64,000 nt of DNA from an uncultured Burkholderiales bacterium (GTDB lineage Bacteria; Pseudomonadota; Gammaproteobacteria; Burkholderiales; Burkholderiaceae). A program made the translations under genes and the position numbers. Each line of letters opens with the position of its first letter. Positions within the stretch are counted from its first letter, which is position 1. This document shows, piece by piece, positions 42,082 to 51,146 of this stretch. The DNA is taken from NCBI GenBank assembly GCA_946480465.1, contig CAMLJY010000036.1, positions 1 through 64,000 of the forward strand. Direction: 5' to 3'. Below the pieces are notes generated by a model. That model saw only the letters and a program-made list of their open reading frames with translations. It was not told the DNA's origin and ran no database searches.

Positions 42082-42753
42082 ATGACGGTTCGTGCGCTGC
42101 TGTTCGATCTGGATGGCACCTTGATCGACAGCATGCCCCTGCACCACGTGGCGTGGCGCGACTGGCATGCGGAGATGGCGCTGCCCTTCGATGAGGACGG
42201 CTTCTTCGTCGCCACCGCGGGCCGCACGAACCAGGAGATCCTGGCCGGGTTGTTCCCGTCGCACTCCGACGGCGAACGCGGCGCGATGGCCGAGCGCAAG
42301 GAAGACCTCTATCGCCTGGCCGCTGCCACGCAGCTGGGCGAAGTGCGCGGCGCGCTGGCCGCGATGCGCGCAGCGCGCGGGCTCGGCCTGAAGCTCGCGA
42401 TCTGCACCGCGGCGCCGGACAAGAACATCGCGGTCGCCTTCCAGCGCTTCGGTCTCGGCGATCTCGTCGAGACCACCGTCAGCCCCGAACAGGGCTTCCG
42501 CGGCAAGCCGCACCCCGACCTCTTCACCGAAGCCGCGCGCCGCCTCGGCGTCCCGGCTGACACCTGCCTGGTGTTCGAGGACGCGCCGCTGGGCGTGGAA
42601 GCCGCGCGCCGCGCCGGCATGCCGGCCTTCGCACTGACGACCACCATGCCGGCCACGGCCTTCGAGAGTTATGCCAACCTGCGCGGCACTGCGCCCGACT
42701 TCCTGTCGGTCGATCTGCCGGTGCTGCTGTCCCCCGTTTCAGCCTCCCGATAA
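42082..42753 (+). CDS. HAD-family phosphatase (beta-phosphoglucomutase/CbbY-like)
   Basis: 223 residues. HAD motif I 'ALLFDLDGTLIDS' (D9, D11), motif II in 'LAICTAAPDKN', motif III Lys in 'FRGKPHPDLF', motif IV 'LVFEDAPLGVEAARRAGM'. The helical cap after motif I ('PLHHVAWRDWHAEMALPFDEDGFF') is that of the beta-phosphoglucomutase-like subfamily. The substrate is a small phosphorylated sugar or similar. It lies 4 nt downstream of prfB and is probably co-transcribed; pepN begins 24 nt further on. Confidence 0.9.
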   Translation: MTVRALLFDLDGTLIDSMPLHHVAWRDWHAEMALPFDEDGFFVATAGRTNQEILAGLFPSHSDGERGAMAERKEDLYRLAAATQLGEVRGALAAMRAARGLGLKLAICTAAPDKNIAVAFQRFGLGDLVETTVSPEQGFRGKPHPDLFTEAARRLGVPADTCLVFEDAPLGVEAARRAGMPAFALTTTMPATAFESYANLRGTAPDFLSVDLPVLLSPVSASR

Positions 42754-42777
42754 CACCGCAAACCCAAGGAGACCGCC

Positions 42778-45525
42778 ATGCGCGAAGGCCCGGCCACCGT
42801 CATCCGCCGCGAAGACTATGCGGCGCCGGCGTTCTGGATCCGCCAGGTCGACCTGACGTTCGACCTCGAACCGGCGAAGACGATCGTCGCCAGCCGCCTG
42901 CAGATCGAGCGCAATGCCGACACCGCCCCCGGCCAGCCGCTGCGCCTGCACGGCGAGGAACTGACCCTGCTGCGCGTGCTGGCCGACGGCGAGAGCGTCT
43001 CGTTCCGCCACGAACCCGGTTGCCTGGTGATCGACAACCCGCCGGACAAGCCCGGCTTCACACTGGAGATCCGCAACGCGATAGCGCCCGAGAAGAACAC
43101 CACGCTTTCGGGCCTGTACACCTCCGGCGGCGGCTTCTTCACCCAGTGCGAGGCCGAAGGCTTCCGCCGCATCACCTACTTCCTGGACCGGCCGGACGTG
43201 ATGGCGGTCTACACGGTGACCATCCGCGCCGACAAGGCCCGCTACCCGGTGCTGCTGTCCAACGGCAACCTCGTCGAGCAGTCGGACCTCGACAACGGCC
43301 GCCACCTGGCGAAGTGGCACGACCCCTTCCCCAAGCCCAGCTACCTGTTCGCGCTGGTCGCCGCCGATCTCGTCTGCCGCGAGCAGCGCATCCGCAGCCG
43401 GGCCGGCAAGGACCACCTGCTGCAGGTGTACGTGCGCCGCGGTGACCTGGACAAGACCGAGCACGCGATGAACTCGCTGATGGCCTCGGTGGCCTGGGAC
43501 GAGGCGCGCTTCGGCCTGTCGCTGGACCTGGAGCGCTTCATGATCGTCGCCGTCGGCGACTTCAACATGGGCGCGATGGAGAACAAGGGCCTGAACATCT
43601 TCAACACGAAGTACGTTCTGGCCAGCCCCGCCACCGCCACCGACACCGACTTCGCCGGCATCGAGAGCGTCGTCGGCCACGAGTACTTCCACAACTGGAC
43701 CGGCAACCGCATCACCTGCCGCGACTGGTTCCAGCTGTCGCTGAAGGAGGGCCTGACCGTCTACCGCGACCAGGAGTTCTCCGCCGACATGGCCGGTTCG
43801 CCGTCGGCGCGGGCGGTCAAGCGCATCGACGACGTGCGCGGCCTGCGCGCCATCCAGTTCCCCGAAGACGCGGGCGCGATGGCGCACCCGGTGCGGCCGG
43901 ACAGCTACGTCGAGATCAACAACTTCTACACCGCCACCGTCTACGAAAAGGGCGCCGAGGTGGTGCGCATGATGGCCACGCTGGTCGGCCGCGACGGCTT
44001 CCGCCGCGGCATGGACACGTACTTCGCGCGGCATGACGGCCAGGCCGTCACCTGCGACGACTTCGCCCAGGCCATTGCCGATGCCAACCCCGGCAGCGCG
44101 CTGGCCACGCATCTCACGCAGTTCAAGCGCTGGTATTCGCAGGCCGGCACGCCGACGCTGCATGCCGAAGGCGTGTACGACCCCGCGGCCCAGACCTACA
44201 CGCTGACGCTGCGGCAGACGTCCAAGGCCTCCCCGGGGCAGCCGGAGAAGCAGCCCTGCGTGATTCCGGTGGCCATGGGCCTCGTGTCCACGCAAGGGCA
44301 GGAACAGCCGCTGCAGCTGGAAGGCGAGGCGCAGCCGCAAGGCACCGAGCGCGTGCTGGTGCTGACCGATGCCGAACAGAGCTTCCGCTTCGTCGGCATC
44401 AGCGCCCAGGTGGTGCCTTCGCTGCTGCGCGGCTTCTCGGCGCCGGTGCACCTGCGCGACGGGCTGGAGGACGTGGCACTGCTGATCCTGCTGAACCACG
44501 ACAACGACCCCTTCAACCGCTGGGAAGCCGCGCAGCGCCTGGCGCTGCGCCGCATGCTGGCGGCGGTGGAGAACCACGGCACCGAGCCGACGCTGGGCGA
44601 CGCCTTCATCGAGGCCATGCGCACCGTGCTGCGGCATCCCACGCTGGATGCCGCGTTCAAGGAACTGGTGCTGACGCTGCCCAGCGAAAGCTACCTCGCC
44701 GAACAGTGCGAGAGCGTCGACCCGCAGCGCATCCATGCGGTGCGCGAGACCATGCGCCGCCAACTCGCCGCGCGCCTGCACGATGACTGGGTCTGGGCCT
44801 GGGAAGCGCATCAGGTGCGCGATGGCTACCGGCCCGATCCCGAGCAATCCGGACGGCGCGCGCTCGCCAACATGGCGCTGCGCAACCTGGTGCTGCACGC
44901 CACCGCCACCGGCGACCCCGTGTGGCCCGGCCGCGCCTACCAACGCGTGAAGGACGCGGCCCAGATGACCGAGCGCCTGGGCGCGCTGGAAGCACTGGTG
45001 CTGTCGCACGCCGAGCTGGCGGACGGCGCGCTGAAGCACTTCCACGCCCTGTTCGCGCACGAGCCGCTGGTGGTGGACAAGTGGTTCACGCTGCAGGCCC
45101 TGGCGCCCGAGCCGCTGGACGGCGGCCCCGGCCGCGTGCTGCAGCGCGTGAAGGCACTGATGCATCACCCCGACTTCACGCTGAAGAACCCCAACCGCGC
45201 GCGCAGCCTGGTGGGCGCCTTCTGCCACAGCAACCCGGCCGCCTTCCACCGTGCCGATGCCGCGGGCTACGTCTTCTGGGCCGAGCGCGTGCTGGAACTG
45301 GACGCCATCAACCCGCAGATCGCCTCGCGCGTGGCCCGCGCGATGGACCGCTTCGGCAACCTGGCCGAACCCTGGCGCAGCGCCGCTCGCGAGGCCATCG
45401 CCCGCGTCGCCGCCAAGCCCGACCTGAGCCCGCACGTGCGCGAGATCGTCACCAAGGCCCTCGAGTCCTCGCCCGCCCCCACCGCCGCCCCGACCGCAGC
45501 CCCCGCAGCAGCCGCCGCCGAATGA
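42778..45525 (+). CDS. pepN: Aminopeptidase N
   Basis: 915 residues, M1 family. Exopeptidase motif GAMEN at G265-N269; zinc site H301-E-x-x-H305 ('[14 protein letters not shown]') with E324 18 residues on. Tetra-domain architecture as in E. coli PepN (about 870 residues), plus an Ala/Pro/Thr-rich C-terminal tail. It releases N-terminal amino acids in the cytosol during protein turnover. ATG 42778 follows AAGGAGA. The stop overlaps the fbp start (ATGA). Confidence 0.96.
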   Translation: MREGPATVIRREDYAAPAFWIRQVDLTFDLEPAKTIVASRLQIERNADTAPGQPLRLHGEELTLLRVLADGESVSFRHEPGCLVIDNPPDKPGFTLEIRNAIAPEKNTTLSGLYTSGGGFFTQCEAEGFRRITYFLDRPDVMAVYTVTIRADKARYPVLLSNGNLVEQSDLDNGRHLAKWHDPFPKPSYLFALVAADLVCREQRIRSRAGKDHLLQVYVRRGDLDKTEHAMNSLMASVAWDEARFGLSLDLERFMIVAVGDFNMGAMENKGLNIFNTKYVLASPATATDTDFAGIESVVGHEYFHNWTGNRITCRDWFQLSLKEGLTVYRDQEFSADMAGSPSARAVKRIDDVRGLRAIQFPEDAGAMAHPVRPDSYVEINNFYTATVYEKGAEVVRMMATLVGRDGFRRGMDTYFARHDGQAVTCDDFAQAIADANPGSALATHLTQFKRWYSQAGTPTLHAEGVYDPAAQTYTLTLRQTSKASPGQPEKQPCVIPVAMGLVSTQGQEQPLQLEGEAQPQGTERVLVLTDAEQSFRFVGISAQVVPSLLRGFSAPVHLRDGLEDVALLILLNHDNDPFNRWEAAQRLALRRMLAAVENHGTEPTLGDAFIEAMRTVLRHPTLDAAFKELVLTLPSESYLAEQCESVDPQRIHAVRETMRRQLAARLHDDWVWAWEAHQVRDGYRPDPEQSGRRALANMALRNLVLHATATGDPVWPGRAYQRVKDAAQMTERLGALEALVLSHAELADGALKHFHALFAHEPLVVDKWFTLQALAPEPLDGGPGRVLQRVKALMHHPDFTLKNPNRARSLVGAFCHSNPAAFHRADAAGYVFWAERVLELDAINPQIASRVARAMDRFGNLAEPWRSAAREAIARVAAKPDLSPHVREIVTKALESSPAPTAAPTAAPAAAAAE

Positions 45526-46529
45526 AACGCATCAGCCTGACCCAGTACCTCGTCGAACAGCAGCGCGAGCACGGCCACATCCCCAGCCAGCTGCGGCTGC
45601 TGCTGGAGATCGTCGCCCGCGCCTGCAAGAGCATCGCCATCTCCGTCAACAAGGGCGCGCTGGGGGAGGTGCTGGGCACCGCCGCCACGCAGAACGTGCA
45701 GGGCGAGATCCAGAAGAAGCTCGACGTCATCTCCAACGAAGTGCTGATCGAGGCCAACGAATGGGGCGGCCACCTCGCGGCGATGGCCAGCGAGGAGATG
45801 GACTCGATCCACGTCGTGCCCAACCGCTACCCGCAGGGCGAGTACCTGCTGCTGTTCGATCCGCTGGACGGCTCGTCGAACATCGACGTCAACGTGTCCA
45901 TCGGCACCATCTTCTCGGTGCTGCGCAAGGTCGGCCACACCCGCGGCGTCAGCGAGGAAGACTTCCTGCAGCCCGGCAAGCAGCAGGCGGCCGCGGGCTA
46001 CTGCGTCTACGGACCGCAGACCGTGCTGGTGCTCACCGTGGGCGCCGGCGTCGCCATGTTCACGCTGGACCGCGAGACCGGTTCGTGGGTGCTGACGCAG
46101 AGCGAGGTGAAGATCCCGGACGACACCAAGGAGTTCGCGATCAACATGTCGAACATGCGCCACTGGGCCGCTCCAGTGAAGCGTTATATCGACGAATGCC
46201 TGGCCGGCAAGGAAGGCCCGCGCGGCAAGGACTTCAACATGCGCTGGGTCGCCAGCATGGTGGCCGACGTGCACCGCATCATGACCCGCGGCGGCGTCTT
46301 CCTGTACCCCTGGGACCAGCGCGAACCGGACAAGCCCGGCAAGCTGCGCCTGATGTACGAGGCCAACCCCATGGCCTTCCTGATCGAGCAAGCCGGCGGC
46401 GCCGCCACCAACGGCCGCCAGCGCATCCTGGACGTCGTGCCGGGCAAGCTGCACGAGCGCGTGAGCGTCGTGCTGGGCTCGAAGAACGAGGTGCAGCGGG
46501 TGACGGACTACCACCTCGCGGCGGACTGA
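45522..46529 (+). CDS. fbp: Fructose-1,6-bisphosphatase class I
   Basis: 335 residues. Metal-binding '[22 protein letters not shown]' and the preceding 'ASEEMD' are the class I hallmarks. '[15 protein letters not shown]' and 'ALYE'-type '[32 protein letters not shown]' follow. It dephosphorylates fructose-1,6-bisphosphate in gluconeogenesis, or in the Calvin cycle in autotrophic relatives. It is coupled to pepN by a 4-nt ATGA overlap, an arrangement also found in other Burkholderiales. Confidence 0.96.
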   Translation: MKRISLTQYLVEQQREHGHIPSQLRLLLEIVARACKSIAISVNKGALGEVLGTAATQNVQGEIQKKLDVISNEVLIEANEWGGHLAAMASEEMDSIHVVPNRYPQGEYLLLFDPLDGSSNIDVNVSIGTIFSVLRKVGHTRGVSEEDFLQPGKQQAAAGYCVYGPQTVLVLTVGAGVAMFTLDRETGSWVLTQSEVKIPDDTKEFAINMSNMRHWAAPVKRYIDECLAGKEGPRGKDFNMRWVASMVADVHRIMTRGGVFLYPWDQREPDKPGKLRLMYEANPMAFLIEQAGGAATNGRQRILDVVPGKLHERVSVVLGSKNEVQRVTDYHLAAD

Positions 46530-46565
46530 GCATCGAGGTGATGCCGGTGACACCAAGCACAACCC

Positions 46566-46593
46566 TTGAAGTCGCCGAAAACTAGTCTATACT
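46566..46593 (+). promoter_or_regulatory. Sigma-70 promoter of tRNA-Thr
   Basis: TTGAAG (46566-46571), 16-nt spacer, TATACT (46588-46593). The discriminator is GC-rich (CCGCG), typical of stringently controlled stable RNA promoters. Confidence 0.8.
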
Positions 46594-46607
46594 CCGCGTT
46601 TCACCGC

Positions 46608-46683
46608 GCCGGTGTAGCTCAGTTGGTAGAGCAGCGCATTCGTAATGCGAAGGTCGGGAGTTCGACTCTCTTCACCGGCACCA
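46608..46683 (+). tRNA. tRNA-Thr (anticodon CGT)
   Basis: 76 nt including the encoded CCA. Acceptor stem GCCGGTG/CACCGGC, D-arm AGCTCAGTTGGTAGAGC, anticodon loop TTCGTAA with anticodon CGT, T-loop TTCGACTC. The anticodon arm is the same as in E. coli thrW. It reads ACG codons. Confidence 0.97.
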
Positions 46684-46692
46684 GATGTGAAG

Positions 46693-46726
46693 GAAGGCCC
46701 GCCTAACCCGCGGGCCTTCTGCTTTT
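46693..46726 (+). terminator. Intrinsic terminator after tRNA-Thr
   Basis: GAAGGCCCGC (46693-46702) pairs perfectly with GCGGGCCTTC (46710-46719), 7-nt loop, followed by TGCTTTT. A 10-bp stem and T-run make a good rho-independent terminator. Confidence 0.88.
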
Positions 46727-46781
46727 CAGCTTCTGCCTTTCTGAATCACGCACACGACGGTGCAGGCAGGCATTCACTCCA

Positions 46782-47045
46782 ATGCACCACCGCCCTTTCA
46801 TCCCGCCGAACATGCCCCGGTCGCTCGTCGTCGCGATCCTGTCGGGCCTGGCCGGGATGTTCTCCGGCATCGTCGGCGCAGGTGCGGCCTGGCTGGGCTG
46901 GCCGCTCATCCTCGGCGCCGCAGTGGCTGCGTTCGCCGTCTGCTGGTGCGTCATGGCAGCGAGCGGCCTGTTCTTCCTGCTCCGCCTTGCTACCGGCCGA
47001 TACCGGGACCTGGATCCGCGCCCCTGGCGCGAGCAACTCTGCTAA
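46782..47045 (+). CDS. Small hypothetical two-helix membrane protein
   Basis: 87 residues from ATG 46782, or 77 from ATG 46812 (MPRSLVVAILSG). Two hydrophobic helices (about residues 13-38 and 41-68) with glycine motifs, and a polar tail 'RYRDLDPRPWREQLC'. No family was recognised and no clear Shine-Dalgarno is present. The hydrophobic pattern and absence of a gene on the other strand favour a real gene, but evidence is limited. Confidence 0.4.
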   Translation: MHHRPFIPPNMPRSLVVAILSGLAGMFSGIVGAGAAWLGWPLILGAAVAAFAVCWCVMAASGLFFLLRLATGRYRDLDPRPWREQLC

Positions 47046-47266
47046 TCAAGCGTCCGCCCCTTCCACGGGGACGCGATGCGAATGAGCCTCTGAAGGACGG
47101 CCAAACGCCGGCCTAACGCAGAAGGGCTGCGGCACCAGCGCGCAGCGGTGCAGTGCCGAAGGTCAAGAGCCGGCGCCGGCGCCCCCCCCTCGAATGAGGC
47201 ATGTCAGCTGCACCACGTCCCTCGGTATCGTGCGCTCCTTCCTAACCAACAAATGAAAGGGATGGA

Positions 47267-47890
47267 ATGAAGCGCTTGCGATCTGGAGTCCTGTCGTGCC
47301 TGCTGTTCACGTGCAGCACCGCCATGGCCGATACCGTCGTGCTCGACTTCGAAGAGTTCGCCCCGGACACCTACTTCCACAACCTCACGTCCAAGAACTT
47401 CCGCATCTCGCCGCGGTGCCATACCGACCTCTACCTGGTCGGGGGATCGAACAAGATCAGCGGCGACGACTCCGGCTGCAGTGGCGGCGACTACAACGCC
47501 GACTACCTCGGCAGTCCCGGGCAGACGGTCTACATCGACTTCCAGGGCTGGTCGTTCTCGCTGGCCAGCCTCTCGTCGCTCGATCTCGACGGCGATTCAG
47601 GGACGGTCCGGTCCTCGCGGGGAGGCTTCGCCGAACTGGGCCTGGACGGCTTGCCGATGACTTTCACCGGCGAGCCCTGGCGGGACATCCAGTGGATCGA
47701 GTTGTCCATCGCCGGGCCGGGCAAGCCTGGACTGTGGGTGGACGACATCACCATGGTCATCCCTTCCCCGCCCAGCCTGTGGCTGGCGCTGCTGGGGCTC
47801 GCCGCGATGGGAGCCGTCCGGCGCCGGGGTTCTGCCAGGTCCGAAGGGGTGAAGCCGGTCACGACAGCCGTCCCGGACGCGTCCTGCTGA
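47267..47890 (+). CDS. Secreted protein with PEP-CTERM-like tail
   Basis: 207 residues. A signal peptide (about residues 1-21, 'LLFTCSTAMA') is followed by a beta-rich domain ('VLDFEEFAPDTYFHNLTSKNFRISPRCH') of the type common in PEP-CTERM proteins. Near the C-terminus 'IPSPPSLWLALLGLAAMGAVRRRG' has the PEP-CTERM layout: short proline motif, hydrophobic helix, arginine cluster. The diagnostic P-E-P is replaced by P-S-P, and 20 more residues follow, so exosortase sorting is uncertain. GGGATGG precedes the start. Confidence 0.7.
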   Translation: MKRLRSGVLSCLLFTCSTAMADTVVLDFEEFAPDTYFHNLTSKNFRISPRCHTDLYLVGGSNKISGDDSGCSGGDYNADYLGSPGQTVYIDFQGWSFSLASLSSLDLDGDSGTVRSSRGGFAELGLDGLPMTFTGEPWRDIQWIELSIAGPGKPGLWVDDITMVIPSPPSLWLALLGLAAMGAVRRRGSARSEGVKPVTTAVPDASC

Positions 47891-47978
47891 CGAAGCGCGC
47901 GTCCCCGCGGGCGCTGTGCTGCTCCCGCCTCGTGCCAGCCCTGGGGTTCGCGGCTGGGCACCGGGTCCACCCGCGTGT

Positions 47979-48950
47979 TCAGCCTCCCGCCAGCGACGCC
48001 CACGGCCGCCCGGCCAGGATGATGTCGAACAGCGCCTGCGCCGCGGCCGACAGCGACCGGCCGCGGCGCGTCGCGACGTAGATCCCGTCCGTCACCTCGG
48101 GCGCGACCAGCGGCAGGAATCGCAGCGCCTGGCGATCGAGCGTGTGGGCTACGTGCGAGGGGCAGATCGCCACGCCCAGGCCCGCCTGCACCAGGCCCAG
48201 CGCGGTGCTCATATGGCACACCTCGTGGGCCGGCGGGTCGGCCACCTGCGCTTCGTGCAGCGCCCAGTCGACCACCTTCCGGAAGGCGCTGTCGTGGCTC
48301 AGCACGATCAGCGGCTCGCCCGCCAGCTGGGCCCAGCGCACGCGACGCCGCCGCGCCAGCGCGTGCGTGCACGGCAGGACGACGCCGACGTGGCTGCCCT
48401 CGATCAGCGTCAGGTCGATGTCCTCGCCCTCGGGTCCGTAGTTGCCGATGGCCAGCTCCACCTCGCCCGAGCGCACGCTGTTGATGTTGTCCACCGCCAG
48501 CCGGTCGCGCACCACCACGCGCAGGCCAGGGTGCTGGCGCTGCAGCGCGGCGCACAGCCCGGGCAGGAAGCTCGCGGCCAGCATCGGCGTCGCTGCCACC
48601 GCCACGCAGCCGCGCCGCTTCAGGTTCAGGTCGCGCAGCGAACTCAAGCCCCCTTCCAGGTCGCGCAGCACCCGCTCGGCCACCGGCAGCAGGTCCAGCC
48701 CCGCGGCGGTGAAATCCACGCTGCGCGTCGTCCGGTCGAAGAGCCGGGCACCGGCCTCGGCCTCCAGCTCGCGGATCAGCGCACTCAGGGCGGACTGCGT
48801 GACGTGCAGCCGCTTCGCCGCCGCGGTGAAGCTCTTGGTCTGCGCCAGCGCCACGAATGCACGCAGCTGCCGCACGGTGACGTTGGCGCGCGCCAGCGGC
48901 GACGCTGCGGCTTGGCGCTCGATGGCGGGATCGGCTTGGCCCATGGGCAT
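47979..48950 (-). CDS. LysR-type regulator beside the CidA/LrgB pair
   Basis: 323 residues. Winged helix 'NVTVRQLRAFVALAQTKSFTAAAKRLHVTQSALSALIRELEAEAGARLFDRTTR', then the substrate-binding domain with 'GVAVAATPMLAASFLPGLCAALQRQHPGLRV'. Divergent from the two-gene CidA/LrgB-type operon, as CidR-type LysR regulators often are, so control of that operon is the likely role. The effector is unknown; a weak acid is possible by analogy with CidR. Confidence 0.85.
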   Translation of the reverse strand: MPMGQADPAIERQAAASPLARANVTVRQLRAFVALAQTKSFTAAAKRLHVTQSALSALIRELEAEAGARLFDRTTRSVDFTAAGLDLLPVAERVLRDLEGGLSSLRDLNLKRRGCVAVAATPMLAASFLPGLCAALQRQHPGLRVVVRDRLAVDNINSVRSGEVELAIGNYGPEGEDIDLTLIEGSHVGVVLPCTHALARRRRVRWAQLAGEPLIVLSHDSAFRKVVDWALHEAQVADPPAHEVCHMSTALGLVQAGLGVAICPSHVAHTLDRQALRFLPLVAPEVTDGIYVATRRGRSLSAAAQALFDIILAGRPWASLAGG

Positions 48951-49098
48951 GCAATCGACTAGGGGCCCGCACGATAGCCGATCGACCGGCCGGCCGATTC
49001 AGCAATGGCCGCGATCGGTTCAGCAATGAAATGCGCTTGCGCCGGCGCACCGGCCGGCCCTCCAATGCAGGCCGCCCCCCCCATCGACAGGACGACCG

Positions 49099-49539
49099 GT
49101 GACCGACCGCTGCGACGACCTCCCCGCCCCGGCACCGCCGGCCCCGGAACCCGTGGACCCTGCGCTGCCCGGCCGGCGCGTCGTGCCACGTGCTGCCAAG
49201 GCGGCGCTGGCGCTGCTCGGGCTCGCGGCCCTTCAATTCGCCGGCGACGCGGTGGTCCAGTGGCTGGGCTGGCCTGTGCCGGGCTCGCTGCTGGGCCTGC
49301 TGCTGCTGCTCGGACTGCTGCAGGCCCACGGCCGGGTGCCTGCCGCGCTCGACGACGCCGCCGCACCACTGCTGCGGCACCTGATGCTGCTGTTGATCCC
49401 GTCGGTCGCCGCCGTCGGCCTGCATGCCGCAGCACTGCAGCAGCATGCGGCGGCCTTCGTGCTGGCATCCACCGTCGTCACCGCGCTGACCATCGCCGCC
49501 ACCGCGTGGGTGCTGCACCGGCTGCTGAGGGCGTCGTGA
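49099..49539 (+). CDS. CidA/LrgA family membrane protein
   Basis: 146 residues from GTG 49099 (AGGA 6 nt upstream). After a Pro-rich, polar 30-residue head there are about four helices: 'LALLGLAALQFAGDAVVQWLGWPVPGSLLGLLLLLGLL', containing the holin-like family motif WPVPGSLLG, and 'LLRHLMLLLIPSVAAVGLHAA', with the conserved 'L.PSVVGI'-type segment. The CidA/LrgA class is implicated in murein hydrolase export, programmed cell death or carboxylate transport. Coupled to the LrgB-type gene by GTGA. Confidence 0.85.
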   Translation: MTDRCDDLPAPAPPAPEPVDPALPGRRVVPRAAKAALALLGLAALQFAGDAVVQWLGWPVPGSLLGLLLLLGLLQAHGRVPAALDDAAAPLLRHLMLLLIPSVAAVGLHAAALQQHAAAFVLASTVVTALTIAATAWVLHRLLRAS

Positions 49540-50225
49540 ACGCGGCCGCCCCGATGGTCGGCTGGTCGGCCGTTACTTTCGCGTGTTATGCCGCCGCACT
49601 GCTGCTGTACCGGCGCAGCGGCCACAGGCTGATGTGCCTGCCCGTGCTGACCGGCACCGCGCTGCTGCTGGCGGTGCTGGCGCTGGCGCGCGTCGACTAT
49701 CCGACCTATGCCGCCGCCACGCACCCGCTGCGCTGGATGACCGGCCCGGCCATCATCGCCCTGGCCGTCCCGCTGTACCGGCAGCTGCCCTTGCTGCGGC
49801 GTTGGGCACTGCCGCTGCTGGCCGCGCTGCTGGTCGGCTGCCTGTCGTCGCTGCTGGGCACGCTGGCGGTGGCATGGCTTGCCGGCGCGCCCGATGCCGT
49901 TGCGCTGTCGCTGGCCCCGAAGGCGGCGACCATGCCGCTGGCGATGCTCGCGGTCGAGCGCGCCGGCGGCATTCCGGCCATCGCCGCCATGGCGGTGGTT
50001 GCCACCGGGGTGCTGGGCCCGGTGCTGGCCGGGCCGGTGCTGCGGTGGCTGCGCATCGACGACCCGGCGGTCCAGGCCTTCGCGCTCGGCCTGGTCGCCC
50101 ACGCCATCGGCGTCGCACGCGTGCTGCAGACGCAGCCGGACCGCGTCGCCTTCGCGGCGCTGGCGATGGGCCTGAACGGCGTGGCCACCGCGTTCGCGCT
50201 GGCCTGGCTGGCGCGCTGGTGGTAA
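49536..50225 (+). CDS. LrgB/CidB family membrane protein
   Basis: 229 residues from GTG 49536, overlapping the CidA-type stop (GTGA). About eight helices. The LrgB core 'MTGPAIIALAVPLYRQLPLLRR' and 'LSLAPKAATMPLAMLAVERAGGIPAIAAMAVVATGVLGPVLAGPVL' is recognisable; the conserved 'SVTTPIAM' element appears as 'KAATMPLAM'. It works with CidA/LrgA-type proteins as a membrane pair. Confidence 0.88.
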   Translation: MNAAAPMVGWSAVTFACYAAALLLYRRSGHRLMCLPVLTGTALLLAVLALARVDYPTYAAATHPLRWMTGPAIIALAVPLYRQLPLLRRWALPLLAALLVGCLSSLLGTLAVAWLAGAPDAVALSLAPKAATMPLAMLAVERAGGIPAIAAMAVVATGVLGPVLAGPVLRWLRIDDPAVQAFALGLVAHAIGVARVLQTQPDRVAFAALAMGLNGVATAFALAWLARWW

Positions 50226-50304
50226 GGCGGCGGCGGGCGACTCGCCGCGCGGGTCAGGAAGCCGGCCCGCATCCCCCGGGCCCGCGAAGCCCCGCCGTGC
50301 CCAG

Positions 50305-50310
50305 TAGAGT
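50305..50310 (+). promoter_or_regulatory. -10-like TAGAGT, 6 nt before the SRAP gene
   Basis: TAGAGT at 50305-50310 and ATG at 50317 with a 6-nt gap and no Shine-Dalgarno. Confidence 0.4.
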
Positions 50311-50316
50311 GGCCGC

Positions 50317-51018
50317 ATGTGCTCGAACTACCAACCCGTCACGAGCGCGGACCGCCTGCTCGCCTTCTTCGGTGTGGTACGCCAGCAGGACGAACCCCCG
50401 CTGGAGGTGCAGCCCGAGGTCTGGCCGCTCGGCATGGCGCCGTTCATCCGCCAGGCCCACGATGGCAGCGGCAACCGCCGGCTTGAGACCGGCCACTTCG
50501 GCCTCGTGCCCTCCTTCGCGAAGGAACTCGCCTTCGGCCGGCGCGCCTACAACGCCCGCTCGGAGACCGTCGCCAGCCTGCCCAGCTTCAAGCACGCCTG
50601 GGCGAACGGCCAGCGCTGCATCGTGCCAGCCGAGGCGGTGTACGAGCCCTGCTACGAGTCCGGCCGCGCGGTGCGCTGGATCATCCGCAAGCCCGGCGGG
50701 GTGCCGATGGGCATCGCCGGCATCTACCGCCGCTGGCGCGCGCCGGACGGCGGCGAACACTGGACCTTCGCGATGCTGACGGTGAATGCCACCGGCCATC
50801 CGGTGTACGAACGCATGCACCGGCCCGGCGAAGAGAAGCGCATGGTGCTGATCCTGGACCCCGCGGAGTACGACCGCTGGCTGCAGTGCAGCCCCGCCGA
50901 GGCGGCAGGCTTTTTCAAGCCTTGGGCCGGGCCGCTGGAAGCCGCGGCCGCCCCGCTGCCGCCGCGCGGGCGCGTGCCGCGGGGACCATTGGCCGACGAC
51001 CAGGGCGAACTGCTCTGA
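50317..51018 (+). CDS. SOS response-associated peptidase (SRAP/YedK/HMCES family)
   Basis: 233 residues. The catalytic Cys is C2 after methionine removal (MCSNYQP). 'NARSET' supplies the conserved Asn, 'CIVPAEAVYEPCYE' the glutamate, and 'PVYERMHRP' the histidine. The family crosslinks to abasic sites in single-stranded DNA through C2, protecting replication forks. 'FGLVPSFAKELAFGRRAYNARSET' is a variant of the usual 'WGLVP.W....' motif. No LexA box was recognised upstream. Confidence 0.9.
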   Translation: MCSNYQPVTSADRLLAFFGVVRQQDEPPLEVQPEVWPLGMAPFIRQAHDGSGNRRLETGHFGLVPSFAKELAFGRRAYNARSETVASLPSFKHAWANGQRCIVPAEAVYEPCYESGRAVRWIIRKPGGVPMGIAGIYRRWRAPDGGEHWTFAMLTVNATGHPVYERMHRPGEEKRMVLILDPAEYDRWLQCSPAEAAGFFKPWAGPLEAAAAPLPPRGRVPRGPLADDQGELL

Positions 51019-51146
51019 GACGCCGGCAGCCATCGCCCTACCGCGCCCGCGCCGGCCCCCGGTCGCCCACTGTTGCAGGCCAGGCACCAAAGTTGCCGCA
51101 CCCGGGTTCTTCCCGCCCCCCGTGGCCCCGCGAAAGGACCTCCGGC

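Noticed and set aside
42739..45435. 898-codon minus-strand open frame opposite pepN
   Set aside because: Antisense shadow of a well-supported M1 aminopeptidase; composition is that of a codon-position mirror.
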